Shown one piece after another: positions 37,174 through 45,005 of a stretch of DNA of 64,000 nt. How positions within the stretch are numbered: position 1 is the stretch's first letter; every line of letters begins with the position of its first letter. Source of the DNA: RPQJ01 sp963846315. Its GTDB lineage: Bacteria; Pseudomonadota; Gammaproteobacteria; Steroidobacterales; Steroidobacteraceae. The DNA is taken from assembly GCA_963846315.1 (NCBI GenBank), contig CAWJVM010000016.1, positions 1 to 64,000 of the forward strand, read 5' to 3'. The notes beneath the pieces were generated by a model. It saw only the letters and a list, made by a program, of their open reading frames with translations. It searched no databases and was not told where the DNA came from. The position numbers and the translations under genes are program-made.

Positions 37174-37180
37174 GTTCCCC

Positions 37181-37489
37181 ATGCCCAGCAATAAGAAATC
37201 ACGCTCGACCGCCGACGCAGTCTTCAAGGCGCTCGGCAGTCCTGCGCGCTTGACCATCGTCCGCACGCTGATCGGCGGGGAACGGTGCGTCTGCGACCTC
37301 GTGGAGGCCTGTGGCCTCGGTTGGTCCACGACCTCGAAACACCTGGACGTGCTGCGCGAGGCCGGTGTCGTTGCAAGCGAGAAGCGCGCGCAGAAGATCT
37401 TCTGCCGCATCGAGCTCGCGTGCGTAGCTGACTTCATCTCCTGCCTCGACGGGGTGTGCGCGCCCACCGGGGCCTGCTGCGTCAAGTGA
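37181..37489 (+). CDS. arsR: ArsR-family metalloregulator (first ars gene)
   Basis: A 102-residue winged-helix repressor with the ArsR signature ERCVCDLVEACGLGWSTTSKHLDVLREAG. The metal-site pair C36-x-C38 is in the usual helix position; further cysteines lie at C45, C75, C81, C88, C93, C99 and C100 (CAPTGACC end), more than in many ArsRs, which suits binding of soft metalloids. The ATG at 37181 (or 37172) is chosen because upstream in-frame codons run through the operator palindrome. It heads arsP-arsE-arsF-arsG and likely represses them until arsenicals bind. Confidence 0.9.
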   Translation: MPSNKKSRSTADAVFKALGSPARLTIVRTLIGGERCVCDLVEACGLGWSTTSKHLDVLREAGVVASEKRAQKIFCRIELACVADFISCLDGVCAPTGACCVK

Positions 37490-37494
37490 CCGCC

Positions 37495-38817
37495 ATGTTC
37501 ACCCTCACCCTCAATCCCGAGATCCGTCACGAGCTCAAGATTTTCGCCGTGCTAGCAGCCGTCTTCGGCGCCGTCTACTTCCTGCCCGTGGGCACTCCGC
37601 GCTTCGACGGAGCCGTGAGCGAAGCACTTGAACTGACCAAGTGGTATGCGCGCGAGCACGTCGTGCTGTGCTTGCTGCCCGCGTTCTGGATCGCTGGTGC
37701 GATCGCAGCGTTCGTGTCCCAAGCGTCGGTCATGCGCTTCCTCGGACCCACCGCACCCAAGCCACTCGCCTACGGTGTCGGGTCCGTGTCTGGAACTATT
37801 CTCGCCGTGTGTTCGTGCACGGTGCTGCCGCTGTTCTCGGGCATCTACCGCATGGGCGCAGGACTCGGCCCCGCGACGGCATTCCTCTACTCCGGTCCCG
37901 CCATCAACGTGCTGGCGATCGTGATGACAGCCAAGGTCCTGGGCGTACAGCTCGGCCTTGCCCGAGCGATCGGTGCCGTGGCGTTCAGCGTCGTCATCGG
38001 CCTGCTGATGGCACTGATCTTCCGCCACGAAGAGCAACAGAAGGCCGCCGCAGCGCTTGCGCTGCCTGAGCCGGAGGCCGGACGGCCACTCTCACAGACG
38101 GCCGCCTTCTTCGCCGTGCTGGTCGGCATCCTGGTGTTCGCCAACTGGGGCGCAGCGTCGCAGACCACGGGTTTCTTCGCCGCGGTGTACGCAATCAAGT
38201 GGCTGATCACCTCGCTGCTCGGCGCCGTGCTCGCGATCATGCTGTGGCGCTGGTTCAAGCTCGAGCCGATGCGCATCGCGGCGGTCGCTGTGGCGACGAT
38301 CATCACCACGATCGCGCTGCCCGGGCACCCGACCTGGCCGTTCCTCGTCGCCGTGCTCGGTCTCGCGTGGCTCACGGCGGGTTGCGAAGGCGAGGCTGGA
38401 GAGTGGTTCAACCAGGCGTGGGATTACACCAAGCAGATCGTCCCGTTGCTGCTTGGCGGCGTGCTCGTGGCTGGCTTCCTGCTTGGACGTCCTGGGCACG
38501 AGGGGATGATCCCCTCCGAGTGGATCAGCGGCCTCGTTGGCGGCAACTCGATCGCGTCCAACCTGTTCGCTGCGGTTTCCGGCGCGTTCATGTACTTCGC
38601 CACGCTGACGGAAGTCCCGATCGTGCAAGGTCTCCTCGGCAGTGGCATGGGTGCCGGTCCTGCTTTGGCGCTGCTGCTCGCGGGTCCCGCCTTGAGCCTG
38701 CCCGCCATGCTGGTGCTCAACTCGATTCTCGGCCTGAAGAAGACCGTCACCTACATCCTGTTGGTCGTCGTCATGGCGACGATCACGGGCTGGGGTTACG
38801 GCCTGCTGGTGAACTGA
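37495..38817 (+). CDS. arsP: ArsP-like organoarsenical permease
   Basis: A 440-residue integral membrane protein of the ArsP/DUF318 permease family, with about 8-10 hydrophobic helices. The two half-repeats are visible: VCSCTVLPLFSGIYRMGAGLGPATAFLYSGPAINVL in the first and a weaker TEVPIVQGLLGSGMGAGPALALLLAGPALSLPAML in the second. ArsP members export trivalent organoarsenicals. The CSC pair in the first repeat could contact arsenic. It starts five bases after arsR and is followed by arsE. Confidence 0.85.
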   Translation: MFTLTLNPEIRHELKIFAVLAAVFGAVYFLPVGTPRFDGAVSEALELTKWYAREHVVLCLLPAFWIAGAIAAFVSQASVMRFLGPTAPKPLAYGVGSVSGTILAVCSCTVLPLFSGIYRMGAGLGPATAFLYSGPAINVLAIVMTAKVLGVQLGLARAIGAVAFSVVIGLLMALIFRHEEQQKAAAALALPEPEAGRPLSQTAAFFAVLVGILVFANWGAASQTTGFFAAVYAIKWLITSLLGAVLAIMLWRWFKLEPMRIAAVAVATIITTIALPGHPTWPFLVAVLGLAWLTAGCEGEAGEWFNQAWDYTKQIVPLLLGGVLVAGFLLGRPGHEGMIPSEWISGLVGGNSIASNLFAAVSGAFMYFATLTEVPIVQGLLGSGMGAGPALALLLAGPALSLPAMLVLNSILGLKKTVTYILLVVVMATITGWGYGLLVN

Positions 38818-38845
38818 TGCGGGGCCACCCCGCAGGAGATGACGC

Positions 38846-39076
38846 ATGAAAATCCAGATCCTCGGTTCCGGTTGTGCGAAGTGCCGCGCGCTGACGACAG
38901 TCGCCGAACAGGCGGCCAACGACTTGGGGCTGAAGTACGAGGTCGAGAAGGTCACCGACGTGACCCGGTACGCGGATTTCGGCGTGATGTTCACGCCCGC
39001 ACTCGTGGTGGACGGCGTGGTCAAGGCCAGCGGCAAGGTGCCGTCGCTCGATGAGACCAAGAAGCTGCTTAGCTGA
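38846..39076 (+). CDS. arsE: Thioredoxin-like redox protein ArsE
   Basis: A 76-residue thioredoxin-fold protein with the redox pair C10-x2-C13 (GSGCAKCRAL) and a cis-proline segment FTPALVVDG. Such small proteins are annotated as redox-active disulfide protein 2 and are the ArsE component of arsEFG clusters, reported to help resistance to aromatic organoarsenicals. It has a GGAG ribosome binding site and is separated from arsF by only two bases. Confidence 0.85.
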   Translation: MKIQILGSGCAKCRALTTVAEQAANDLGLKYEVEKVTDVTRYADFGVMFTPALVVDGVVKASGKVPSLDETKKLLS

Positions 39077-39078
39077 GC

Positions 39079-39558
39079 ATGAAAAAACGCATCCTCAAGT
39101 TCGCGCTGGTCGCGCTCGCCGGCGTCGGTTGCTGGGCTGCGATCCAACAGGCGCGTCAGGCAGCCGACCTGCCTGCGGTTCGGCAAGCGATCGTCACGAC
39201 CCAGCCGGGCGTGGCGCCTGACGTGATCCAGGTGACGTACTTCAGCAGCGACGTCCGCTGTGCCACGTGCGTTCGCATCGAGCGCCTCACACGCGAGACC
39301 GTCGCGAAGAATTTTGCGCCGGAGATCGCCAGCGGACGCGTCGTGCTGAAGACGGTCAATCTCGATGGCCCCGGCAACGAGCATTTCGTGCAGGACTACC
39401 AGCTCATCAGCAAGACGGTCATCGTCTCGGACCGGGCGAAGGGCCAGGAAGTGAAGTGGGAGAACCTGCAGGAGGTCTGGTCCAAGCAGAAGGATGAGCA
39501 GGCGTTCGAGGCGTACCTGGTCGACGCCGTCCGCCGTCACCTGGGCAGCGTTTCTTGA
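39079..39558 (+). CDS. arsF: ArsF-family nitroreductase-associated protein
   Basis: A 159-residue protein with an N-terminal signal or membrane anchor (KKRILKFALVALAGVGCWAA) and a thioredoxin-like domain with C61-x2-C64 (VRCATCVRIE). It matches the family named nitrophenyl compound nitroreductase subunit ArsF. The stop overlaps the TTG start of the next gene. The pairing with ArsE and ArsG suggests a membrane-linked dithiol electron relay. Exact chemistry is inferred, not visible. Confidence 0.8.
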   Translation: MKKRILKFALVALAGVGCWAAIQQARQAADLPAVRQAIVTTQPGVAPDVIQVTYFSSDVRCATCVRIERLTRETVAKNFAPEIASGRVVLKTVNLDGPGNEHFVQDYQLISKTVIVSDRAKGQEVKWENLQEVWSKQKDEQAFEAYLVDAVRRHLGSVS

Positions 39559-40241
39559 GTCTGCTCGCTGCGGTACTCGCGGCGGCCTGGCTCGGGTTGA
39601 TGACCTCCGTCAGCCCGTGTCCGCTCGCAACGAACATCGCGGCGGTGTCATTTCTCGCGCGTCGTCTCGACACGAAGCAACGTGCCGTTGCAGGTGTACT
39701 GGCCTACGCCACCGGGCGTGCTGTCGCTTACGTGGCCGTGGGGGTGCTTGTCGCATGGGGCATTGCGGCGGCTCCGCAGACCTCGCGCTTCCTGCAGACC
39801 GTCCTCGAGCCGTTCATCGGCCCGCTGCTGATCGTTGTCGGCCTGGTGTTGCTAGGCTGGATCCCGCTGCGGCTCAACTTCGGGCCGGCAAAGCCCGGTG
39901 CCACGGAAGGCTTGGCCAATCGAGGATTACCTGGGGCATTCCTGCTGGGCATCCTGTTTGCGCTGACCTTCTGCCCGACCTCGGCGGCGCTGTTCTTTGG
40001 CAGCCTCCTGCCGCTGACGATGAGCGCACCGACCCAACTCCCGCTGTTCGTGATCTATGGTCTCGCTACCGCCGTACCGGTCGCCGTGGTCGCGTTAGCG
40101 GTGCTGTTCGGTGCGCAGGCAGGTGCGAAGGTTCTCGGCGGTGTGCAGCGTTGGCAGGGTCCGCTGCAGACCGTGAACGCGTGGCTGATCGTCGGCGTCG
40201 GGGTCTACCTCACGCTGTCCGGTTCGTTGGGACTGCTCTGA
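39555..40241 (+). CDS. arsG: ArsG-like CcdA-family membrane protein
   Basis: A 228-residue integral membrane protein of the CcdA/DsbD-beta type with about six helices. The redox cysteines are in SVSPCPLATN and LTFCPTSAALF, one in each half, as expected for transmembrane thiol transfer. The family is annotated as an aromatic aminobenzylarsenical efflux permease, ArsG. Initiation appears to be a TTG overlapping the arsF stop (TTGA). A CcdA-like mechanism suggests that it supplies electrons to ArsF/ArsE rather than, or as well as, exporting arsenicals. Confidence 0.82.
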   Translation: MSLLAAVLAAAWLGLMTSVSPCPLATNIAAVSFLARRLDTKQRAVAGVLAYATGRAVAYVAVGVLVAWGIAAAPQTSRFLQTVLEPFIGPLLIVVGLVLLGWIPLRLNFGPAKPGATEGLANRGLPGAFLLGILFALTFCPTSAALFFGSLLPLTMSAPTQLPLFVIYGLATAVPVAVVALAVLFGAQAGAKVLGGVQRWQGPLQTVNAWLIVGVGVYLTLSGSLGLL

Positions 40242-40258
40242 ACGAGGCGACGCTGGCA

Positions 40259-40286
40259 TTGACATCCATTGATATTTCGATACATT
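40259..40286 (+). promoter_or_regulatory. Internal promoter before the second arsR
   Basis: A consensus -35 TTGACA (40259-40264) is followed after 16 bases by TACATT (40281-40286). The spacer contains GATATTTCGATA, a repeated GATA arrangement that may be an ArsR site. A GGAAAG ribosome binding site precedes the ATG at 40294. The second half of the island can thus be transcribed on its own. Confidence 0.65.
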
Positions 40287-40293
40287 TGGAAAG

Positions 40294-40677
40294 ATGAAAA
40301 GCCCGGATATCGTCGGCGCCCTCGCGGCCCTGGCCCAGGACTCGCGCCTCGCGGTGTATCGACTCCTCGTCAAACGCGGCCCCGCGGGCCTGGCCGTCGG
40401 CGAGATCAGCGAGAAACTCGAGATTCCGGGCCCCACGCTTTCGTTCCACCTGAAGGAGCTCGCCCAGGCAGGCCTCGTGACGGCTCGCAAGGAGAGCCGC
40501 TTCGTTTACTACGCCGCCAACTTCGAGCGCATGAACGCGCTGCTCGCCTACCTCACCGAGAACTGCTGTGGAGTCGGTGCCACCTGCGCGCCCGCCTGCA
40601 TGCCCAGCACCACGACCGAACGTAAGAAAAACCTGCGTGAACAAGCGCGAACACATCGCCGTCAGGAATCACGATGA
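40294..40677 (+). CDS. arsR: ArsR-family regulator (second, proteobacterial type)
   Basis: A 127-residue ArsR with the HTH LAVGEISEKLEIPGPTLSFHLKELAQAGLV. It lacks the ELCVCDL motif of the first ArsR. Instead, a C-terminal cysteine cluster (C91, C92, C98, C102 in ENCCGVGATCAPAC) offers an alternative As(III) site; ArsRs with C-terminal cysteine sites are known. The two regulators thus have different sensor sites and different operators. The stop overlaps arsC by ATGA. Confidence 0.88.
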   Translation: MKSPDIVGALAALAQDSRLAVYRLLVKRGPAGLAVGEISEKLEIPGPTLSFHLKELAQAGLVTARKESRFVYYAANFERMNALLAYLTENCCGVGATCAPACMPSTTTERKKNLREQARTHRRQESR

Positions 40678-41153
40678 ACGTCCTCTTCCTTTGCACCGGT
40701 AATTCCTGTCGCTCGATCCTCGGCGAGGCGACCTTCAACCACCTTGCCCCGGCCGGGTGGCGTGCCATGAGCGCCGGCAGCAAGCCCACCGGCAAAGTCC
40801 ATCCACGCTCCCTTGCTCTCCTGCAGCGCGAAGGTATTTCGACCGCGGGCTACTGCAGCAAGTCGTGGGACGACCTGCCCGCGACACCGGATATCGTCAT
40901 CACGGTGTGCTCGAGCGCGGCTGGCGAGACCTGCCCCGCGTACCTTGGCCCCGTGCTTCGCACCCATTGGGGCGTCGATGACCCAGCCCACGCGAGCGGC
41001 ACGGATGCCGAGATCGACGCGGCATTCACCAAGGCGTACCGCACATTACGCAACCGTATCGAGACGTTTCTTGCCCTGCCGCTGAACCAGTTGCAGAGCG
41101 ATCGAGCCAGGCTGAAGGCGGAGATGGACCGCATCGGCAGCACGGTGGTGTGA
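40674..41153 (+). CDS. arsC: Arsenate reductase, LMW phosphatase-fold
   Basis: A 159-residue arsenate reductase of the low-molecular-weight tyrosine phosphatase fold. The P-loop C7-T-G-N-S-C12-R-S binds arsenate, and the resolving cysteines lie in VCSSAAGETCPAY (C79, C87). It reduces arsenate to arsenite for export by the adjacent Acr3. The ATG overlaps the arsR stop and acr3 follows after 10 bases. Confidence 0.92.
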   Translation: MNVLFLCTGNSCRSILGEATFNHLAPAGWRAMSAGSKPTGKVHPRSLALLQREGISTAGYCSKSWDDLPATPDIVITVCSSAAGETCPAYLGPVLRTHWGVDDPAHASGTDAEIDAAFTKAYRTLRNRIETFLALPLNQLQSDRARLKAEMDRIGSTVV

Positions 41154-41163
41154 GGAGTCGATC

Positions 41164-42237
41164 ATGGCAGTCCAATGTGAAGTCACGGCCCGGCAGGCCG
41201 CTGGCGCGCCGATGAGCGTCTTCGAGCGTTACCTGACGGTCTGGGTGTTCGTCTGCATCCTCGTCGGCGTCCTCGCCGGCCAGGTGTTCCCCGAGGTGTT
41301 CCAGGCGATCGGGAGATGGGAGGTGGCGAAGGTCAACCTCCCGGTGGGGCTGCTCATCTGGGTGATGATCATCCCGATGCTGGTGAAAGTGGACTTCTCC
41401 GCCCTGCACGAGGTTCGCCAGCACGTTCGCGGCATCGGCGTGACGCTGTTCGTGAACTGGCTGGTGAAGCCGTTCTCGATGGCATTGCTGGCGTGGATTT
41501 TCGTGCGGCACCTGTTCGCACCCTGGCTGCCGGCCGAACAGATCGACAGCTACATCGCCGGCCTGATCCTGCTCGCCGCCGCACCCTGCACGGCCATGGT
41601 CTTCGTGTGGAGCCGCCTGACCAACGGCGACCCGATGTTCACGCTGACCCAGGTTGCACTCAACGACTCGATCATGGTCGTTGCGTTCGCGCCGCTCGTC
41701 GGACTGCTGCTCGGCATCGCGGCCATCACGGTGCCGTGGGACACGCTGATCACGTCCGTCTTTCTTTACATCGTCATCCCCGTGATCATCGCCCAGCTCT
41801 GGCGCCGTGCACTCCTCGCCCGGGGGCAGGCTTCGTTCGACGCGGCGATGACCCGGGTCGGGCCATGGTCGATTTCGGCGCTGCTGCTGACGCTGGTGCT
41901 GCTGTTCGCGTTCCAGGGCAAGGCCATCATCGACCAGCCGTTGGTGATTGCGCTGCTCGCGGTGCCGATCCTGATCCAGGTGTTCTTCAACTCGTCACTC
42001 GCGTACCTGCTCAACCGGGCCGTGGGGGAGAAGCACAACATCGCCTGTCCGTCGGCACTGATCGGTGCCTCGAATTTCTTCGAGCTCGCCGTCGCGGCCG
42101 CCATCAGCCTGTTCGGGTTCGAGTCCGGTGCCGCGCTCGCCACCGTCGTCGGCGTCCTGATCGAGGTTCCCGTGATGCTGCTCGTGGTCCGCGTCGTCAA
42201 CCGCTCCAAGGGCTGGTACGAACGCCAGGTTGCGTGA
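41164..42237 (+). CDS. acr3: Arsenite efflux transporter Acr3
   Basis: A 357-residue BASS-fold transporter with ten helices that expels As(III). The conserved cysteine of the family is C142 in LLAAAPCTAMVFVWS; NSSLAYLLNRAVGEKHNIACP and the IGASNFFELAVAAAI segment with its glutamate are also hallmarks. It starts at ATG 41164; an internal MSVFERYLT start at residue 17 is possible. Its stop overlaps the start of an ATP-grasp protein (TGATG), so the two are translationally coupled. Confidence 0.93.
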   Translation: MAVQCEVTARQAAGAPMSVFERYLTVWVFVCILVGVLAGQVFPEVFQAIGRWEVAKVNLPVGLLIWVMIIPMLVKVDFSALHEVRQHVRGIGVTLFVNWLVKPFSMALLAWIFVRHLFAPWLPAEQIDSYIAGLILLAAAPCTAMVFVWSRLTNGDPMFTLTQVALNDSIMVVAFAPLVGLLLGIAAITVPWDTLITSVFLYIVIPVIIAQLWRRALLARGQASFDAAMTRVGPWSISALLLTLVLLFAFQGKAIIDQPLVIALLAVPILIQVFFNSSLAYLLNRAVGEKHNIACPSALIGASNFFELAVAAAISLFGFESGAALATVVGVLIEVPVMLLVVRVVNRSKGWYERQVA

Positions 42238-43529
42238 TGAGCGAAGTGATTGAAAAGCCCGTTGCACTGGCCTCGCAACTGAACGCGGCCTGCCAGTGCA
42301 TCTGGGTCGACCGGGAGAAGCTACGTAGCCGGTTGCGCGCTGACCTGGGCGAGGAAGCCAGCGCGCTCGAGACTCGTGAAGGTCTCGTTTCGGGCAACGT
42401 CGTTTTCATCGGGCCGCGGGAAGCCGCGGCAATGGACCGCACGATCCGCCTGGTCACCCGCGCACTCGAGAGCGACGCCTACCGGGCCAAGGTGGAACTG
42501 GCGGCACCCGCGATCGCGCGCTTGCGCCAGCCCACATCGGGCGGTGTACTCGGCTTCGACTTCCACCTGGGCAGCCCGAGCCCGCAACTCATCGAAATCA
42601 ACACCAATCCCGGTGGACTGCTCGTCAGCTTCGAACTCGCGCAGGCCGCCACCGCGAGTTGCGACTGTCTGGCTGCACCCTTGCCGAAGCTCGCCTCGGC
42701 GAGTGTCGAACTCGGCCAACTCAGCACGCGCATCGTCGAGAGCTTCAATGACGAGTGGGCGCGGGCGCGTGGCAAGACGCCACTGCAAACCATCGCGATC
42801 GTCGACGACGACCCGCTCGGACAATACCTGTATCCGGAGTTCCTGCTGTACCGGCGGCTCTTCGAGCGCGCCGGATGGCGCGTGCTGATCGCCGACCCCA
42901 TCACGCTGACGACAACAGCCGAGGCGCTGCTGCTCCAGGACGAGCGCATCGACCTCGTCTACAACCGGCTCACCGACTTCTACTTCGCCGAGGAACGACA
43001 CTCAGCGTTGCGGCGTGCGTATGAACTGGACCTCGCCGTCATTACGCCGCACCCCGCCGCTCATGCCCGCTGGGCGGACAAGCGGCTCCTCGCGTGGCTG
43101 CGCGACGAGCGCCTGCTCGCCGACGCAGGTCTCGATCCAGCGGAGCGGGAGGCCGTCCTCGAGGCGATCCCGCCCACGGAGATCGTCGAGCCGCAAGCCG
43201 CGGCCGAGCTATGGGGGCGCCGCAAGACCCTGTTCTTCAAACCGGTCGATGGCTTCGCCGGCAAGGCCGCCTACCGCGGCGACAAGCTCACGCGAACAGC
43301 GTTCGAGCACATCGTCGCCCATCGCTACGTCGCCCAGGCGATCGTGCCGACGTCGTTTCGCCGCATCTGTTCGGTGAACGGTGAAGAATCCGACCTGCGC
43401 GTCGATATCCGGAATTTCGCGCTGCACGGCGAGACATGGCTGCGCTCGGCCCGGCTGTACCGGGGCCAGACGACCAATTTCCGCACGGTGGGCGGCGGGT
43501 TCGCGCCAGTTCTGGCGCTACCCGCGTAG
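42237..43529 (+). CDS. Unassigned ATP-grasp-like protein coupled to acr3
   Basis: A 430-residue protein I cannot assign to a named family. ATP-grasp features are visible: a metal-site motif LIEINTNPGG (about 118-127), a nucleotide-binding lysine/glycine segment FFKPVDGFAGKAAYRG (333-348) and a basic-acidic DLRVDIRNF (386-394). The EIN motif comes before the ATP-binding segment, the reverse of the usual order, suggesting a circular permutation or a divergent fold. Two C-x-C pairs (C19/C21 and C142/C144) occur. The C-terminus RGQTTNFRTVGGGFAPV is striking. It overlaps acr3 (TGATG) and ends the ars operon before a terminator. A role in making or ligating an arsenic-related small molecule or thiol peptide is inference only. 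Confidence 0.6.
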   Translation: MSEVIEKPVALASQLNAACQCIWVDREKLRSRLRADLGEEASALETREGLVSGNVVFIGPREAAAMDRTIRLVTRALESDAYRAKVELAAPAIARLRQPTSGGVLGFDFHLGSPSPQLIEINTNPGGLLVSFELAQAATASCDCLAAPLPKLASASVELGQLSTRIVESFNDEWARARGKTPLQTIAIVDDDPLGQYLYPEFLLYRRLFERAGWRVLIADPITLTTTAEALLLQDERIDLVYNRLTDFYFAEERHSALRRAYELDLAVITPHPAAHARWADKRLLAWLRDERLLADAGLDPAEREAVLEAIPPTEIVEPQAAAELWGRRKTLFFKPVDGFAGKAAYRGDKLTRTAFEHIVAHRYVAQAIVPTSFRRICSVNGEESDLRVDIRNFALHGETWLRSARLYRGQTTNFRTVGGGFAPVLALPA

Positions 43530-43590
43530 TGCCAGATCGCATGCCGGGGATTCGAGTCGACTCGAGCTCGGTTTGGTCACGGCGCCATGG

Positions 43591-43624
43591 AAAAAGGGCA
43601 CGAACTTTCGTCCGTGCCCCTTTT
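43591..43624. terminator. Bidirectional rho-independent terminator
   Basis: GGGCACG (43596-43602) pairs with CGTGCCC (43613-43619) around a short loop. Five A residues precede and a C plus four T residues follow, so the hairpin ends the ars operon on the plus strand and the tonB/TPR operon on the minus strand. Confidence 0.88.
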
Positions 43625-43663
43625 GTTCTCAAGCTACGGTGGCGCAGCGACGCGCCGGCCAGA

Positions 43664-44881
43664 TCAGCGCGCAGCGGTCTTCCAGAGTTTCGCGATTTCC
43701 GCGAACTTCGGATCCTTGATCAAATCGAACGCCTTCTGCGCCCCCGCGTTGTCGCCCTTACGCTTCAGCGCGATGCCCAACAGCATCTGTGCACTGTCCG
43801 CGTCCGACAGGCCACCCTTCGCAATGGCCTTCTGCAGTGCCGCCACGGCGTTCGGGTAGTCTCCCGCACTGAAATACAGCTCGCCGACCTTGGCGATCTC
43901 GTTGCCAGTCTTAGCCGCCGCGAGCGTGCTCGCAGCCTTCGGCAACGCAGCACGTTCGGCATCAGCCTTGCGCTTGGCGGCCTCGAGCGTGCGCTGGGCG
44001 CGGATCATTTCATCACCCGAGTACACGTTGGCTGCGATGCCCTTCTGCATCACGCGCTCAGCTTCCTGGCCGAAGCCCGCGATGATCAGGGCCTGGGTCA
44101 TGTCCGTGAACTGACGGGCAGTCTTGAGCGCACCCACGTCCTCGGCGAGGCGATAGAGGGCCATCAGCGCGTGATCGTGCTTGGTCGTCTTCAGGTAGCC
44201 GTCGAGCACGCGTTCCCACGTGTCGGTCGACGGGTAGTACTTGAGCAGTTGGTCGAGCGCCTTCGCCGTGCCGGCAGAATCACCGAGTTCGTAATTCGAC
44301 CGCAGCACCAGTTGCAGCAGGTCCTGGCTCGGCGTGCCGCCACCCTTCAGGACGCGATCCGCCGCGGCTATTGCGCCCTTGTAGTCCTTCTGCTGGTAGT
44401 ACGCATTGGCGACCAGCAGTTGCATGTCCTTGTCGCCCGGAACGGACTTCAGGTACTGCTGTGCCGTCGCAGCCGCCTTGCCGTAACTGCCGGCACGGGC
44501 ATAGAGCTGGGCAAGGGTCTTGGTGCGAGTCACCTTCTCGCCGGCCGGCATCTGGCCGGAGGCGATCTGGCCTTCGAGCACGCGCGCGGCGTCTGCATTG
44601 CGGCCCTGCTGCAGGTACACGTACCACAGCATCTCGTTGATCTTGTACTGGTCGAAGGCGGTCTTGCCGGCGGCACCGTCCGCTTCCTTGATCTTGGCCA
44701 GCGCGGCATCCCACTTCTTCTTGGAGATGTTGTCTTGCGCAGCCTTGAGCGGCACGCCGACCTTCTGGCTGACCTTCTGTTGTGCTTCAGCCGTGGCTGG
44801 CACGACCAGCAGGGTGCCCGCGACACCGATCCAGCCCGCCATCGCAAGCGCGCTGGTGAGAACAAAACTCGCCTTGCTCAT
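43664..44881 (-). CDS. Exported TPR-repeat protein (paralogue 2, TonB-linked)
   Basis: A 405-residue protein with a signal peptide (hydrophobic residues about 6-27, cleavage near ATAEAQ) and several TPR-like repeats (KKKWDAALAKIKEADG, AGSYGKAAATAQQYLKSVPGD, QQKDYKGAIAAADRVLKGG, AGDYPNAVAALQKAIAKGG). It is homologous over its length to the TPR protein at 35274-36554. It lies 124 bp downstream of exbD on the same strand, as TPR proteins often do after exbBD in this group, and probably assists the TonB energy-transducing complex. The ATG at 44881 follows GAGGAT. Confidence 0.82.
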   Translation of the reverse strand: MSKASFVLTSALAMAGWIGVAGTLLVVPATAEAQQKVSQKVGVPLKAAQDNISKKKWDAALAKIKEADGAAGKTAFDQYKINEMLWYVYLQQGRNADAARVLEGQIASGQMPAGEKVTRTKTLAQLYARAGSYGKAAATAQQYLKSVPGDKDMQLLVANAYYQQKDYKGAIAAADRVLKGGGTPSQDLLQLVLRSNYELGDSAGTAKALDQLLKYYPSTDTWERVLDGYLKTTKHDHALMALYRLAEDVGALKTARQFTDMTQALIIAGFGQEAERVMQKGIAANVYSGDEMIRAQRTLEAAKRKADAERAALPKAASTLAAAKTGNEIAKVGELYFSAGDYPNAVAALQKAIAKGGLSDADSAQMLLGIALKRKGDNAGAQKAFDLIKDPKFAEIAKLWKTAAR

Positions 44882-45005
44882 CGAAATCCTCACTGGGAGT
44901 TCTAGTCCCGCTGACAAGGAAAAAGCCGCCGGAGCTCTTCGCCCCGGCAGCCCCTCTTGATCCGATGCCATCACCGCCGCGAGGCAAGTGACGACAAGCC
45001 TGTGT

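Noticed and set aside
37139..37180. GTG at 37139 as start of the first arsR
   Set aside because: The extra codons run through the 20-bp operator palindrome and the -10 box.
37045..43529. Search for integrase, transposase or attachment sites around the arsenic island
   Set aside because: No such gene or direct repeat was seen; mobility of the island is possible but not supported here.
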